Notes under the pieces: generated by a model
Database searches by the model: none
The model's input: only the letters and a program-made list of their open reading frames with translations
What the model was told of the DNA's origin: nothing
Program-made: the position numbers and the translations under genes
Shown here: positions 11,984-24,376 of the stretch, in pieces
Numbering within the stretch: the stretch's first letter is position 1
How the letters are laid out: each line of letters starts with the position of its first letter
Assembly (NCBI GenBank): GCA_051453625.1
Contig: JBOZIK010000001.1
Location: 97,843,834 to 97,907,833 of the forward strand
Origin: Welwitschia mirabilis
Taxonomy: Eukaryota > Gnetophyta > Gnetopsida > Welwitschiales
Direction of reading: 5' to 3'
DNA: 64,000 nucleotides

Positions 11984-13738
11984 TGTTAGGTAGCAAAAAT
12001 AAAAATACATAAAAATGTTAAGGCATAAGCCACTCAAATGAGTTCTAGATGAAATAATTTAGAAGCCAATATAGCTACATAGGAGATAAAATAAGACTAG
12101 GAGATAAAAATAGACTATAAAAACTATTAGGGGGAAAAAAGTTAAAGAACTAATTTGATGGGAAGGGATGATTTTCATCTTGTAATTCCAATGGCATAAG
12201 AAAGTCATCATGAGTCTTTCTACTAATGTTTCTTAGAGAAAGGTGAACTTGGAGAGGAGAATCTTTTATTTGAATATTGCAAGACCAAGGTTGAATAAGT
12301 TGTAAGAGTTAGTAAGCATCAAACTACACCTTTTTTGTATAGGCATGAATGTGAAATGAAAAGAAGATAGATAATATTAGTTCTCTCCTCCATTTTAAAG
12401 TTGTAAAGACATTTTATTTCTTGAAATATAAGTTCGATCTATGTTTTAAAATGAAGAGTAGAATTCATGGCATAGTGGTCTACCCAAGAAAGCATGAACA
12501 TGATTAAATTAGAGTTAATCCCAAGGAAAACTATCTCTAGATTAATAGGAATATATAGGAGGAGAAACGAAACTCAATTTCATACATTCTTAATGAGTGG
12601 GTAGTGGGTAAAATTATGTAAGAAATCATCCTTTGATCACACACTAGATACACTAGGTCTAATACCCCCAAATGACAAAAAAAATTCTAATAGAAAGTCC
12701 TTGAAATATTAGATATCATAGAGGTGCTCAATCATTGTGAGGGTTGACATCTTTCAAATATAATTCAAAGAAGAGATGCAGAGTGAGATGCTTTCTAAAC
12801 ATTCCATTTCCTATTACAGATAGATATGATGTTAGTATCACTTATTAAAAGATGATAAAATTTTATTAAAGATAAAGGAATCATAAATCAATGATATTTC
12901 TAGCATAATTCTTCTATATGTAGAAAATGATCATACAAGATTTAATAAGCATGATGTAGAAAGCTTACTATAGGATAGTAGAGGCTCTATAATATTTCTA
13001 AAAATCAATGAAGGTTGACTAGTTCTTTTATAAAAACAATCTTTATAAATACATATTCTATTATTAAACTATAAAGTAATCATTTTTGAATTTTTAATTT
13101 TCAAAGGAGAAGAGGAAAGTGAAAACTAACATGGGATAATATGTTGAATCAACTCATATAGAGTTTTGTCATAATTCCAAGAAATAAAAGAATGAATCAT
13201 CTTCCAAGCTTTCAAATGCTTTTAAAAACATAAATGCCCTAAGTTTTTCTCTTTGAGGGATTAAAAATCAAATTTATAGAATACAATTTTTTCCCCATAG
13301 CCTTTGATTCTTTGGAAATGAGTTTTTAAGCTATAAGAAATGTAAATTGGAAATCCTAGAAGTCATTGTGAAACACTATATCACCTAGTTTTTGGTAAAG
13401 ATAATACCTTGATAATATAAATTCATAAAGCCTAAACCTCATGTTTTCTTAGGAAAATCCATAATATTCTAGTCAACTCTATAAATCCTTTTCCCACCTT
13501 CTACGAAAGGTCATATAAAACTTAAAATTAGTTGTTCTAGCTTTGGATAATCAAATATTAAAGAAGTCTAAAGGAGGAATAATAAATATAAGTAGATGAA
13601 ATGATAGATTTACAAATCAAATATTCACATGTGGGAGAAGGGCATTTTTTCCTCTATTTATTCAATTTCCTTTGTATTATTTGCAATGTCTAAACCCATA
13701 AACTTTAAAGATGACTTTTAAATGAAAAGGAAATTTCT
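11984..13738 (-). mobile_element. LINE 3' part, copy 2, continuous with the RT at 13740-15000
   Basis: Same sequence as 10262-11974 with about 20-25% difference by eye. Read on the minus strand near 13430-13390 it gives a PKK-x-x-GLGFMNLYYQG-like stretch, which resembles the L1 C-terminal segment downstream of the reverse transcriptase. Numerous stops. It lies directly 3' of the RT region on the same strand, so it belongs to the same LINE. Confidence 0.6.
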
Positions 13739-13739
13739 A

Positions 13740-15000
13740 AAATATTGATAATTTCCTTCCCCTATAAAATGTGTCATGCATAATGTGAAGGATGAAAATA
13801 ATCTTCACTTGTTATATAAATTAAAATCTCTTGCCAGTTTATATCACCTTTTGATAATTGACAATGTTACTAAACAAGAGTAAAGTTATATATTTTTGAA
13901 TATTTACCGCCCTTAAGAAAGAAGCATCACCCAAAGAAATTTCTGTCACCAAACCTTTCTACACATCATGCTAAATAGCATAACAAAGGAAATTAAATAC
14001 ATTTGTAAAAAGATATGGAGCTAAAAGGTAATATTGCTTAACTAAATGGTGAATAGAAAGTGTAGAACTTATTCCTTAGTAACTAATAATACAAATGTTT
14101 GCATTTATAAATAATCATGTCATCATATAAAGAAATTGTAGCCAAAAACCCAAATTTCTCCATTTAAAAAGGAATAAAACCCAATTAACTTTATTATATG
14201 CTTTAACATAATCAATATTGATAAAGATGATATCCTATTTTAAATCTATAACCTAGTGATGATCTTTGCATGCTATCATGAGAATATTCTTACTAGGAAT
14301 AAAGCCTACTTACTACTTAGTGAAATATTAAATAGAATTCTTTTGAGTTGATGAACTAAGAACTTGGTCCAAATCTTACAAGTGACATTTAAGAAGGTAA
14401 TAGGGTACTAGTTCATGATAAGTAGAAGATCTCTTTATTTAGATAACACATGGATAACACCTTTGTTAATATGACGATTTAGCGATCCTTTGTGAATGGC
14501 TTCCTTAATGACATTGAGATAATCATAACTTAACATATCCTAGCTTTCTTTGCAAAAATCCACTAAAAAACCATTAAAACAAGGTGATTTACCATTTACC
14601 ATATCATAACCATTTACCATATCATAACAAGCTTTTTCTGATTCTATATAGGTAATGTAAACATCTAATGATTGTTTCATTTAATAGGAATCACTGTAGA
14701 AGAGATGAAGATGGTCGATCAAATTCATCATGGCTCAGAAGTATCACTTGAAATATTAGATGAAAATAATCCTTTAAAAAAATACAAATATCATTATGAT
14801 TAGGAATGATATAGCCATTAACCTTTAAAGCTATTATTAGAGGCGCTCTATTTAAATAATTCATAAATTTTAGAAATTCTTTGGAATTATCATCTTAAGT
14901 TTGTAACCACTAAATCTTTCTCTTTAGAAGAATACTCTCTCTACTTGATAAACCTATCACTTTTGCTAAGTCATCCTAGATTTATCAAGTATAGCATAAA
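13740..15000 (-). pseudogene. LINE (L1-type) reverse transcriptase, decayed
   Basis: On the minus strand around 14620-14150, with stops and frame breaks, the translation reads NGKSPCFNGF, EAIHKGSLNRHINKGVI, then YPITFLNVTCKIWTKFLVHQL. These match the order and spacing of the L1 RT motifs: the K-S-P-G-x-D-G box, the N-K-G-x-I-x-L-x-P-K box, and R-P-I-S/T-L-L-N-V-x-Y-K-I. The family copies retroelement RNA by target-primed reverse transcription. Key positions are changed (G-P to C-F, P-K to S-K), so it cannot be active. An 18-bp perfect tandem duplication sits at 14593-14628. Confidence 0.75.
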
Positions 15001-16440
15001 TACCAAAATTAAAAAGATCAATAAGAAGTTAATTATTTAAACCTAAAATTTTCTAGATAATAGATTGGAATGAAGATCTAGCTTGTGAAGGAACTTATTT
15101 TCCCCTATAATGGGCATAATTTTGAACTTTACATAAAGTGTAATGTCACTAACCAATCCAACCTATATGGCTAAAAGGTCTATACTTTACATTCTACAAT
15201 GTACTAAGAATTTTCTATCTAGTAATGCATTCATACCCTCTCCTATTAAGCTAAACTAAAGGACATTAACCTCTTAGAGATGAATCCATAAATTTAATGA
15301 AATCTTAGATAAGAAAATGATATAACAAAACATCCATCTGTAAAACTTTCATTGGGTGATTCAATTTCCAAAATGAAAGATCAATTTAATAAAATCTATT
15401 AAGAAAATTATAAATCCTTATTTCTTCCCTTGAAAATTAGTCTAAGTAAAGTGATGGCACAACAACTAAGAAGATTAAGATATTACATTCAAAGAGGCAA
15501 AACTAATTATTAAACTACAACTAGACATCTATCTCAATAAGATAAAAGGGGAAAAAAATTATTTACCAAGCTTGTTAAAAGGGAACTCAACCATATTAGA
15601 GTCTCCTCAAAAAGATATAAGAATAAAAGGTAATATGCAAGGCTAGTCTACCTAAAGTTAACATATTATTTGAATTTGATTTAGTACGTAAATGAAGAAA
15701 ATGCCAAACATAGCAATTAGACTAAACAAAATAACATAGTAAAACATATGTTAAGGATCTAAACCAGAGCAAGAAGAAACCAAAATGGCAATCCCATATT
15801 TCCCCTCAATATGTTGTGTTGTAAAGACTTTATAGTAATGAAGGAACCCATAAGAGGAAAATTGAAAACATATAGTTAAAATGTTAATATATAAATATTA
15901 AAAAGGAGAAAAAGGGGAAGAAAACAACTAAACAAAGAGAAATCCTAGAGATGAACTATCTAATGCACTACGCTAAAGCATATTAGTAAAGCCTTGGAAA
16001 TTCTAAAAAATTATGTTCATCGTATGTGATGTGGGAATTAAGATTTCCTCATTAAGGATAATGTAAAAATATTCATCAGATTAAATTCCTTTAAGAGTGT
16101 TAAACTAAATAAAATTATTAGTTCTAATAAAGATATGTTAAATAACTATAGATGAAAAAAATAATATGTGACTAAGGTTTCTTGGCTCTCTTTTGAACTG
16201 TTACAAAAGTAAAACCTTTACCATCTAGTTTTGTTTATTTGTTGTGAACATAGAAGGATTATGAAGAGCTTATAACTATCATGATACTATGGAAGTAGGC
16301 TTTTTAGAAATATTAGATGAGTCCTTAGTGGGATTATGCTAATAATATACTATAAGTGGTAAAGAGGGAATCTATGCAACTATAATTGTGCATCTATAAT
16401 AAATGTCTATTATTTGGCATTAATAGTAGTCCTTTGTTAT
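15001..16440 (-). pseudogene. LINE interior, probable endonuclease region (weak)
   Basis: Lies between ORF1 and RT of the same minus-strand LINE, where the APE-type endonuclease is expected. Only vague resemblance remains and no catalytic motif is legible. Called from position. Confidence 0.35.
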
Positions 16441-17050
16441 AATTCTTACGAAAAATACATTTTGAAACATAATGATCATTATGATAAGAGTAGACACATG
16501 AATTAAGAAAATCAAAATAATCTACCTTCTATGTTAAAATATAAACCTTTGCATCCAAAGCCATAGTGCTCTTGCATTTTGCAAGATTGACCTCCATAAC
16601 ATAGTTAGTTTTTTAAATATCATTAAAGATAATAATTTACTAATAAAGAATTGATTAGATAAGGTGAATAATACTATGTTCAAATGGATGAAAAATAAGT
16701 GGTAGGCTTGATAGATTAACATAACATGAAATTTGAGCATAAGTTGGGTCATGCACATTAAAATTGTATTTCCATTCATAAGCAATCAAAGTCATGGATT
16801 TTAATGAAAATATATAGAGATCTAAATTCTTATAAATCATTTTAGTATTAGTGATTTTAACAAGGACAAATCTCTTAGTAAAACAACATGCATGAAGCAC
16901 TTCAACACCATTATCAGAAAGAATATGCTCAATATCAGAGGTGGTAAAAGATAATGTGATAAAAAGAACTAATAATTTAACGGAAGGTAAACCATGAAGG
17001 AAAATTATAGAACTATCATCAAATAAATTATCAAGTGAAGGAAAATCCAT
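16441..17050 (-). pseudogene. LINE ORF1: DUF4283-like domain and zinc knuckle, frame-shifted
   Basis: A 131-codon open frame (17050 to 16655, start ATG at 17050) reads MDFPSLDNLF at its beginning, then RFVLVKI, and later CYVNLSSLPLIFHPFE. This is the pattern of the DUF4283 RNA-binding domain of plant LINE ORF1 proteins. The frame shifts near 16660. Further on, at about 16498-16457, a zinc-knuckle-like CVYSYHNDHYVSKC remains, with the spacing of C-x2-C-x4-H-x4-C but the second Cys replaced by Ser. It lies 5' of the RT on the same strand, as ORF1 should. Confidence 0.7.
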
Positions 17051-17059
17051 TATAGGAGT

Positions 17060-17985
17060 ATGATCTATCCCATCTCTATACTAATATCAAGAATAAGAGA
17101 GTTAGGGTTCCAAACATTATAAAAACTATATTAACATAACGTGAGCTCAACTTTGATAGTTATTTCTCCAAATATTCATTCCTTAGATTCCAATTATCTA
17201 TTTCTTATTAGGTTTTGTTTATGTTAGATAATCCTTCATGTCAAATCCTAAGGATTGTTGCAATTGTTTACTTTCGTATTAACACATGTGATCAAGTTCA
17301 TATTACAAAATTTCTTTAATTAATATATGATTTCAATTGCTTTAATATATAATTATAACCCATTATAAAATAAGTTTAATTGACTAAAATATTAAAATTA
17401 ATCTTCTAGTTATTATTATTATGTCAATGTGGCATAGTTATTAAGCTTCATAACACAATTCTAAATAGGCTTCATAGGTTATTTTCTTAAGGCATTGACC
17501 ACTAGCTCCAAATTAACTTGAAAAATTGCATGTGAAATATATTTCAGTAGTGTAAGGGTAAACCATTTTTTTAAATATAAAGTATAATAAATATCAATAT
17601 TGCAATTATAAACATGAATATTACTAAGATATAAAAATATATAAAATATCTGTCTTAACATAGAGTTAGTTCTTTTAATTCTTATAAATTAAAAAATTAT
17701 TTTTGCTCTATGGTATAGTTGGATTTACACTAATACATTTGGCTTTTAATAAATACATATTTATGTTTTAATTAACTTTATTTAATAATTATTTATCTCT
17801 ATCTTAACAAAAATGCTTTATAGCATGTAATAGGATTCTCCTCTCCGGGGACTATCATTTAGTCTTAGATCATTTATCTTCCATTAGAAATTCTTTAGTC
17901 TCTACATGACCTTTAAATTCTTCCTCTTCTTCAGGCTCTCCTAAATTGAATCTTTAGATTAAATAAATTTTTAAAAGATATAATT
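17060..17985. other. AT-rich DNA between LINE and chromovirus remnant
   Basis: Nothing recognised. It could include the LINE 5' UTR and the 3' end of the minus-strand gypsy element, but I see no LTR ends. Confidence 0.35.
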
Positions 17986-17989
17986 CCAC

Positions 17990-19060
17990 ATGTAAGAAAT
18001 AATATCAATTTTTCACTTCTTCATTTATTTTGAATAATTTAGAATATGTTTTTCCTTCATTTATTATTCATTTTCAACTATTTTGGTTACAATTTGACCA
18101 TGTAATAAAGGCTTCTCTTATGGGTTTGTATCTTAATTTATTTTCTTTTGGATCTTTAATTTTTAGAGGATTAGTATCAAAAGTAAAATTAAACCTTACT
18201 AGTAGATTTTTTAATCTATAATATACTCATCATAGTTTCTTATATAATAAGGTTTAAAAAGACTAACATGAAAGACAAGATGGATATGACTTTAAGACTC
18301 AAAAAAATCAAGCTTATATGCAATTCTTTGAATTTTTTAACTATATAAAATTATCCAAAAATTTAAGAAGTCAATTTTTTATATTTTCTAAATTTTAGCA
18401 ATGCTTTTTAGGTTTAACATGTAATAGAACTTGGTCTTCAATTAAAAAGATATAATGGAAATGCTTTCAACCATGATATTTCATATATCTATCCTAAGAT
18501 ATCTATAACTATCTCTTTACATTCTTAAAAATTTTCTCCATTTTTTAAATTTCTTCTTCTCAATTTTTTTCCCCATTAGATAGGATTCGTCTAAGAAATG
18601 AAAGTATAGTAATTTATTCTATACCTTTTTTTTAAAAGAAGAATACTATATGGAAGTTTGATATCTCTAGTCTTAAGAAACTTTTACCAAATGTAAAGCT
18701 TTTCTAATTTTATGTTTGTCAAGTATATAGAGTTTTAACACGTCATTAAAAATTTAATTTATGCTTTTTGTTTATTCATTTTTTTGAAATGTAATACTAT
18801 GCTATAAAAACTTGAGTGCCTTATTCTTTATAAAATTCTTATTGGAAATTTACAATGCATTTGGGATTTGTGTTAATAATTTCAAATGCTTCATCAAGTA
18901 TAAAGATTGAAAACTTTATTTTCTTGTTGACATGGTTCTAGTTGAAACAAAATAATCCATTTTTATTAACCTATCCACATGTGTAGAAAAAACATCATAA
19001 TGTTTAGCTGTTTGTGGTAATCTTATGATAAAATCTATTATAATATATTCATAATACCAA
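17990..19060 (-). pseudogene. Ty3/gypsy integrase with chromodomain-like tail, decayed
   Basis: Minus strand. Near 19020-18920 it reads LPQTAKHYDVFSTHVDRLIK followed by MDYFVSTRTM, the strongly conserved start of the integrase core of plant chromoviruses (around the first catalytic Asp). Near 18450-18400 it reads QVLLHVKPKKH (the G-D-x-V-L-L-x-x-x-P motif). Near 18290-18230 there is an FHVSLLKPY-like block, recovered only by changing frame. A weak chromodomain-like EAFITWSNCNQNS follows at about 18110-18070. Many stops and frame breaks. RT and gag should lie at higher coordinates but are no longer readable. Confidence 0.75.
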
Positions 19061-21655
19061 GAAGGAAAAAATTTTACAAATCTAGTGGTTTTTTGTCATT
19101 TTAACTTGATTCATTAATGCATAAAATAACTACTATACCTAAACAATTAATATCAATAGAGGCAGTATAAAACATGCCACATTAGTTAAGGCATAAGTTA
19201 TTATCTTAAAATAAAATATAGGATTGTTAATTATAACATAGACAATCCTAACTGCTAGTTTTCTATAAGGCATGAAAGGGAATTTCAAAGCTCATAATTA
19301 TTTATCAAATGAGGTTATCAAAGAAAAAGAGTCTAAAAAGACATCTTAAGAAAATAATGTAAAAATAATAAATGAAAACTACTTCTTCTAAGCACCAGAA
19401 ATGATTGTCTATAAGATAAATAATAAGTTATGAATCATTAAAATAAATTTAAAAAATCAAATTAATTTTCTTAATTCAAAAAGATAGATTATTAAAAAGT
19501 TAGCATTTTATGGATAAGCAAACAAGCATCTATTACAAATCTTGAATGTTTTAAATAAAATTTTAAAAAAAATTTACATTGAAATATCAATATCATTTAC
19601 AATTGATTATATTATAGTCAAATGTAGGAAATAATAGTAAAACATAAAAGATATCATAAATTCTAACATAGTAATCATCTATTGTAGTGAAACCCTAACA
19701 ACATTAATGTAATCAAGCTTAGATAAATAAATTTAAACAGATATTTAAAATAGACTAATGCAAGTAATCATAAATGCATCAATGATAGAAAGGAAGGCCA
19801 AATGTAATAACATGTTAAGTTATGCAAATATATTATTAGTACAAATGATGCCTTAGAACTTACAAGGAAGTTTTCTCATGAAATAGTTATTCCTACGCTT
19901 GGAAAGGGAGAAAAGTGGCTTAAAACATAATGAAAAAACAAGCCCTTATAATAGCCATAAAAGGCATAATGATTTAAATGGAAAATAAGGGAAATGAAAC
20001 CTTGAAATATGAATCTATTAATGAAAAATAAATTACAAAATGAAACCTTGAAGTATGGATCTATTAAGGGAAATGAAACCTTGAAGTATGAATCTATTAA
20101 GGGAAATGAAACCTTGAAGGGAAATGAAACCTTGAAGTATGAATCTATTAATGAAAAATGAATTACAAAATGAATATTCCTTTAAACCTTGAGGTAGGTC
20201 ATTCTTATATAGCCCTAGGAGTGGAGATTCACATTTAATTTTACATGATTGATACATTGAGTGCATTGAATGTGGTTAAACTAAGACTATTTAGCCATTA
20301 AAATTAATTAAGTGAATCCTTATCAAATGTTTTTTTAGTTTTTCAACATTTGATTTGACATTAATACTTTCTATAGTTTTTATCTTATGTCTTCATAGTC
20401 AGCATTTTGTTTGGATTTTGGAAAACTCACCATGTTTTAGATTACTAGCGATATGATGGATCTGGTGACAGTAAAATTCTCCTTAAAAATTATACATCTG
20501 GTTAAAGATGAATTGGGTTAGCATGTTTTTCATGATAAAAATCAAGTATTAGGATTTTTAAGCAAAATTCTGGTAATTTTCAAGATCAAACCTAACTAGA
20601 GAAAAATCAATGCTTAGTATGTTATTTATGAATTTAAAATATTTAAAGTACTAAAGTACAAGGGAAAAAATTATAAAACTTAAAGTATAATCACACACAT
20701 TGAACTAGAATTTTGATAGTACCTTACCAAATAATGTAAAAATTTCAAATTAAAAAGGCTATTAGAATCTTAAAAACTTTCAAAGAATTATATCTAAGAT
20801 TAAAACTAAAGATTAGAAAGAGCTTATAAAACTTAAAACTTGAATTTAGCTTTATTTATCATGTTCAGATAAGTAAAACGAATGTATTTAATTGCAAAAT
20901 AAAATCAAAATTTTTGATGTTACAACTTCAATTTTATTTGTAATTTTTAATAGTTTACTTAAAAATTGAATTTTGGCCATTTAAATAAAAGTAAAATAAA
21001 GAAAATTACATGGATTTATGCTAAGTTAATACATAAAATGCTTAAAATTTTTCAATTATTTACACCCTTAACCAAACTATTATATTATTGTCAACGTTCG
21101 TAAGGGTTAAAGATATGTTTAAAATTTAAATTTAAAAAAATATCTACACATTTCTATTACTTGAGATTTTCAAAACATTACAAAGAATACATAATATCAT
21201 AAAAAAGAAAGAAATAGTGAGAGAAAGTAAACAAATCAAAGAAGATAGTCTTGAAGAAGATCTTCCATGAGAAGAATTCTTTTTAAAGCTTTAGATTCTA
21301 TGGATTTGATTAAGTTTACATATTAATTTATTCTTACTTTCATAAATTTTTTGTATTATTTCTTTATTATTTTTCTCATGTTTTTGAAATATTTTATAGC
21401 CAAATTTTATACTTCCTAGGAATCATCTCCATAATTTCCCATTCCTTTACTTAAGTAGCATGAGTAAGTAATCTTGATCTTACTTGTTATTTCTTTTGTT
21501 CCTTCTATTCTTCTTATTTGATCCTAGAAGTGATTGCTTCTAATTTTAAAGACTAGGATTTCTTATCATCTTTTCTACCATTATGATTTGATGACTTGTA
21601 ATAAAATAAATAACTTTTCTAATCCAAGCTTCTACATGAAAGGGTTTACTAGCAT
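19061..21655. other. AT-rich DNA; probable remains of the minus-strand gypsy element
   Basis: No readable domain, although position suggests the rest of gag-pol. The only clear structure is the minisatellite listed separately. Confidence 0.35.
19990..20175. repeat. Minisatellite, unit about 33 bp
   Basis: About five partial copies of a unit containing gaaatgaaaccttgaag followed by tatgaatctattaa. One copy is shortened to 17 bp near 20110, and two copies are followed by a longer block containing atgaaaaat and attacaaaatgaa. The repeat makes the repetitive minus-strand frame at 20033-20266, which is not a gene. Confidence 0.85.
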
Positions 21656-21659
21656 TCAT

Positions 21660-22400
21660 AAATCAAGGAATATCAATTATAAGTAGCAAATTCTCAGCAA
21701 GTTCCCTTGAATATTTAATAATATTAAAGAGAAAATTATAAATATTAAATCTTTTATCAGTTTAATTAATAGATATTAAAGCTAAAAAGGAAGAACATAC
21801 ATTTTTAATAATGAATAACTACTAATTGACTCTTGAAAATAAATCTACATGAATAGATAAGTTTCCTTCTATAAGTATTATCAACACTTAGTTATGCACA
21901 TAATTTTAGTAGGCCCTTCTATAAATGATAAGAATGATATTTACCATTTAGTTAAAAAAAGATTTTAGAAAAAATGATGATAGCAATAAAAATATTAACT
22001 TTTCTTATCCTTGATGCCAAATTTCATGAGATTCTTTCTTATTCCTCCTTATTATTCTTACCTTATTCATTACTTTACTTGTCATGCACAACATATAGGA
22101 TTTTAAAAAATATTTTACCTTATTAAAAATGTGGGTTTTTCATTTTTCATAAAAAAGGATTTCCTATCCTCTATTTTCTATCTTCTCTAAGTAAATATTA
22201 ACATATTCTTATAAAAACTAGTAAAATGCAGAGTTCGTAATGAAAGTATCTATTGTCCGGGACCTTTGTCAAAAGTTAAACATGGCTTAATGAAAACAGA
22301 TAATAGTTCTAATGGAATAGATGGTGGTGTTATTTTTCTATAGGATAGATGGATAGCAAAGGCAAGAATAGTAACACAAGAATAAAACAAGATGCAATAT
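21660..22400 (-). repeat. Decayed dispersed repeat, copy 2 (partner at 1110-1860)
   Basis: Carries catgcacaacatata at about 22083 and the gatggtggtg block near 22320, in the same order as 1110-1860. Family unknown. Confidence 0.3.
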
Positions 22401-22535
22401 TAAGTAGCTTCTTATTAAAATATAAGAGTAGGACTCAATATCTATAAATGAGAGAATGAATAGAGGTTATTTATCATTAATTTGAATGGATAATTAAGAT
22501 AAATATCACAGGAATTATTTCAAATTAAAAGTGTG

Positions 22536-22802
22536 TGATAACACTCAAAGATTGACATTTATATCAAGGAATTAAGGCATTATTAGTAATTTTAATTAAT
22601 CATTATGATGATTTTATGAATTTATTTCACTTAAAACCATACAAATACTCTTTTACTACTAATATGCCTAAACACTATCATTTCACAGGTTAAAGATGAC
22701 ATTAGTAATATCATGGTAGGATATTGAACTGTGTGGAGTATACTTGATGGTAAATCTAGTTATAGGCATCACAATGCTAGTTTCTTAGAGGGAAAAAACA
22801 GT
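22536..22802 (+). mobile_element. A1 5' LTR, first part
   Basis: Starts tgataacactc and aligns with the 3' LTR start at 36532 (tgataccactc). Shared blocks include ttgacatttat.tcaag, aattaatcat, actactaatat, atcatggtagga and actagtttctt-like. The match stops at about 22795, where the short-LTR element is inserted, and resumes at 25041. Confidence 0.8.
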
Positions 22803-24376
22803 TGGATTTTTTTGTGGGTTAAACTCTATAAGTGGTTGTTAAAACCACTCCCTAATTTCCATCTTCCATTACTCATCCTTTGCTATTTTATTGTATTTTA
22901 AGTGTATTTAAACCCCTTAATTTTAATATTATAGTGAGATGATTTAAATGGTCATTCATTTATACTCCCTAGGATTTTCTCCTAGTTCTTGGGCCTTCTG
23001 TGCATATGGGATCTGAAATCCTACAGATGGTATCAGAGCCTGTAGAAGGGCTTTACACTTAACTGTGTCCCCTTCAGATTTGACAATCATAGCCTCTTCC
23101 AACTTTACAAGTTTTCTCTTTAGAATTGGAGCAGGAACATGGTATCTACTACTCTCACTTTTTCTATAACTTAGGGTTTCATTTATTTTCTTTTAGTTGC
23201 ATAATCCTTTTGCAAGTTAGGGCTTGATTCACGATGTGAAAAACACTTTTAGGAGATGTTCCAATGCTAAAATTCATAAGAAACACCACATGCAATTTCA
23301 CATTAGATCCATGGTTTAGGAATTGCCTTGAATAGTACAAACCCAAGCCTTCTTCTAGGTGTAAATGCATCCAACTGTATGGCAAATGCCCGGGCTTCGT
23401 TCTTCAAAAACTTGAAGATTTCAATGATGGCAATGCGTTTCCAAAAATGTTGCATAGTATCCTTTGGACATGGACCATAAGAAAGAACACAACAATTCCA
23501 AGATCTTACCAGTCAGTGTTGACACTCATGGAAATGTGGCTTTAGATGCTATCATTTGAGTAAAATGAAAATGAATTTAAGATCGTATATTCTCAGCATA
23601 AGGATCTGCTTCCCAACCTTCCAAAGGTGGCCGTTGAAGAAAAATCCAAGATAAAAGATCTGATTCTAGCATTTAAAGGTGCCCTTAAAAAGTTTAAATA
23701 AGGCATATACTTTCTAGAAGTAAAGGAGAAAGATGATCTAGAGGAATATTTTGCAAATGAATCGACCAATGCCCTTTTTGCAGATTGCGTGAAGGTTTTT
23801 CGAGATGGATGTGTGATTGAAGATGTCAAAATTTTGCATTATTTATTTCCTTATAATTGAATTGTTGGAGGTTTCAATAAGCACTTTCTTACAATGGGAA
23901 GTGTTAGAATTGATGGATTTATATTTTTCCCTGCATTCTGCTATGCATTGATGGTAGTTTCCCCTTTCTATGTCATGCTTAGTGTATCTAGCATGTTGTT
24001 GGATTAGTCCCATTTGTGATTTTGGGTGTGTCCCATTTCTAGGGTGTGTCCCTTATCGTGGTTAGTGTACATGGTTGTGGTTATTCCATGCTTTCATGAT
24101 TAATCCACTTTGTAATGGTTAGTTCATAGTTAATATGGTAAATTTATGTATGGGTTACTATGCTAAAGGCATCTTCTAGCACTTTAAATGTGATGACAAT
24201 CTACGTCTTATATTTGTCATCAAAGGGGAATTTTTTGGATATTTTTGTGGGTCAAACTCTATAATTAAGTGGTTTTTAAAAACACTCCCTAATTTTCATC
24301 TTCCATTACCCATCCTTCCATATTTCATTATATTTTAAGGGTATTTAAACCCCTCAATTTTAATATCAATAGTGAG
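22803..24376 (+). mobile_element. Short-LTR retrotransposon (TRIM/LARD-like), nested in the A1 LTR
   Basis: The 5' LTR 22803-23025 (TGGATTTTTTTGTGGG ... CCTACA) is followed by TGGTATCAGAGCC at 23028-23040, the primer site for initiator tRNA-Met. The 3' LTR begins at 24237 (TGGATATTTTTGTGGG) straight after a purine tract (aaaggggaa). It repeats the 5' LTR (aaactctata, actccctaatttnccatcttcc, tatttaaacccctcaatttt) until the gap at 24377. LTRs are about 220 bp and the whole element is about 1.65 kb, far too short for gag-pol, so it is non-autonomous. The true end lies inside the gap. Confidence 0.8.
23100..23865 (+). pseudogene. Unidentified coding-like segment inside the short-LTR element
   Basis: Clearly less AT-rich than its surroundings. 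One forward frame, near 23607-23860 with a single in-frame TAA at about 23699, reads as an ordinary globular protein: pieces include LPNLPKVAVEEKSK, KDLILAFKGALKKFK, and LEEYFANESTNALFADCVKV ending LHYLFPYN. It lacks zinc knuckles and gag or pol motifs that I know. It may be a diverged gag or a host-gene fragment taken up by the element. No function assigned. Confidence 0.45.

Noticed and set aside
16534-16785. Minus-strand 83-codon frame as an independent gene
   Set aside because: Overlaps LINE ORF1 and is best explained as its shifted continuation.
20033-20266. Minus-strand repetitive frame
   Set aside because: Translation of a 33-bp minisatellite.
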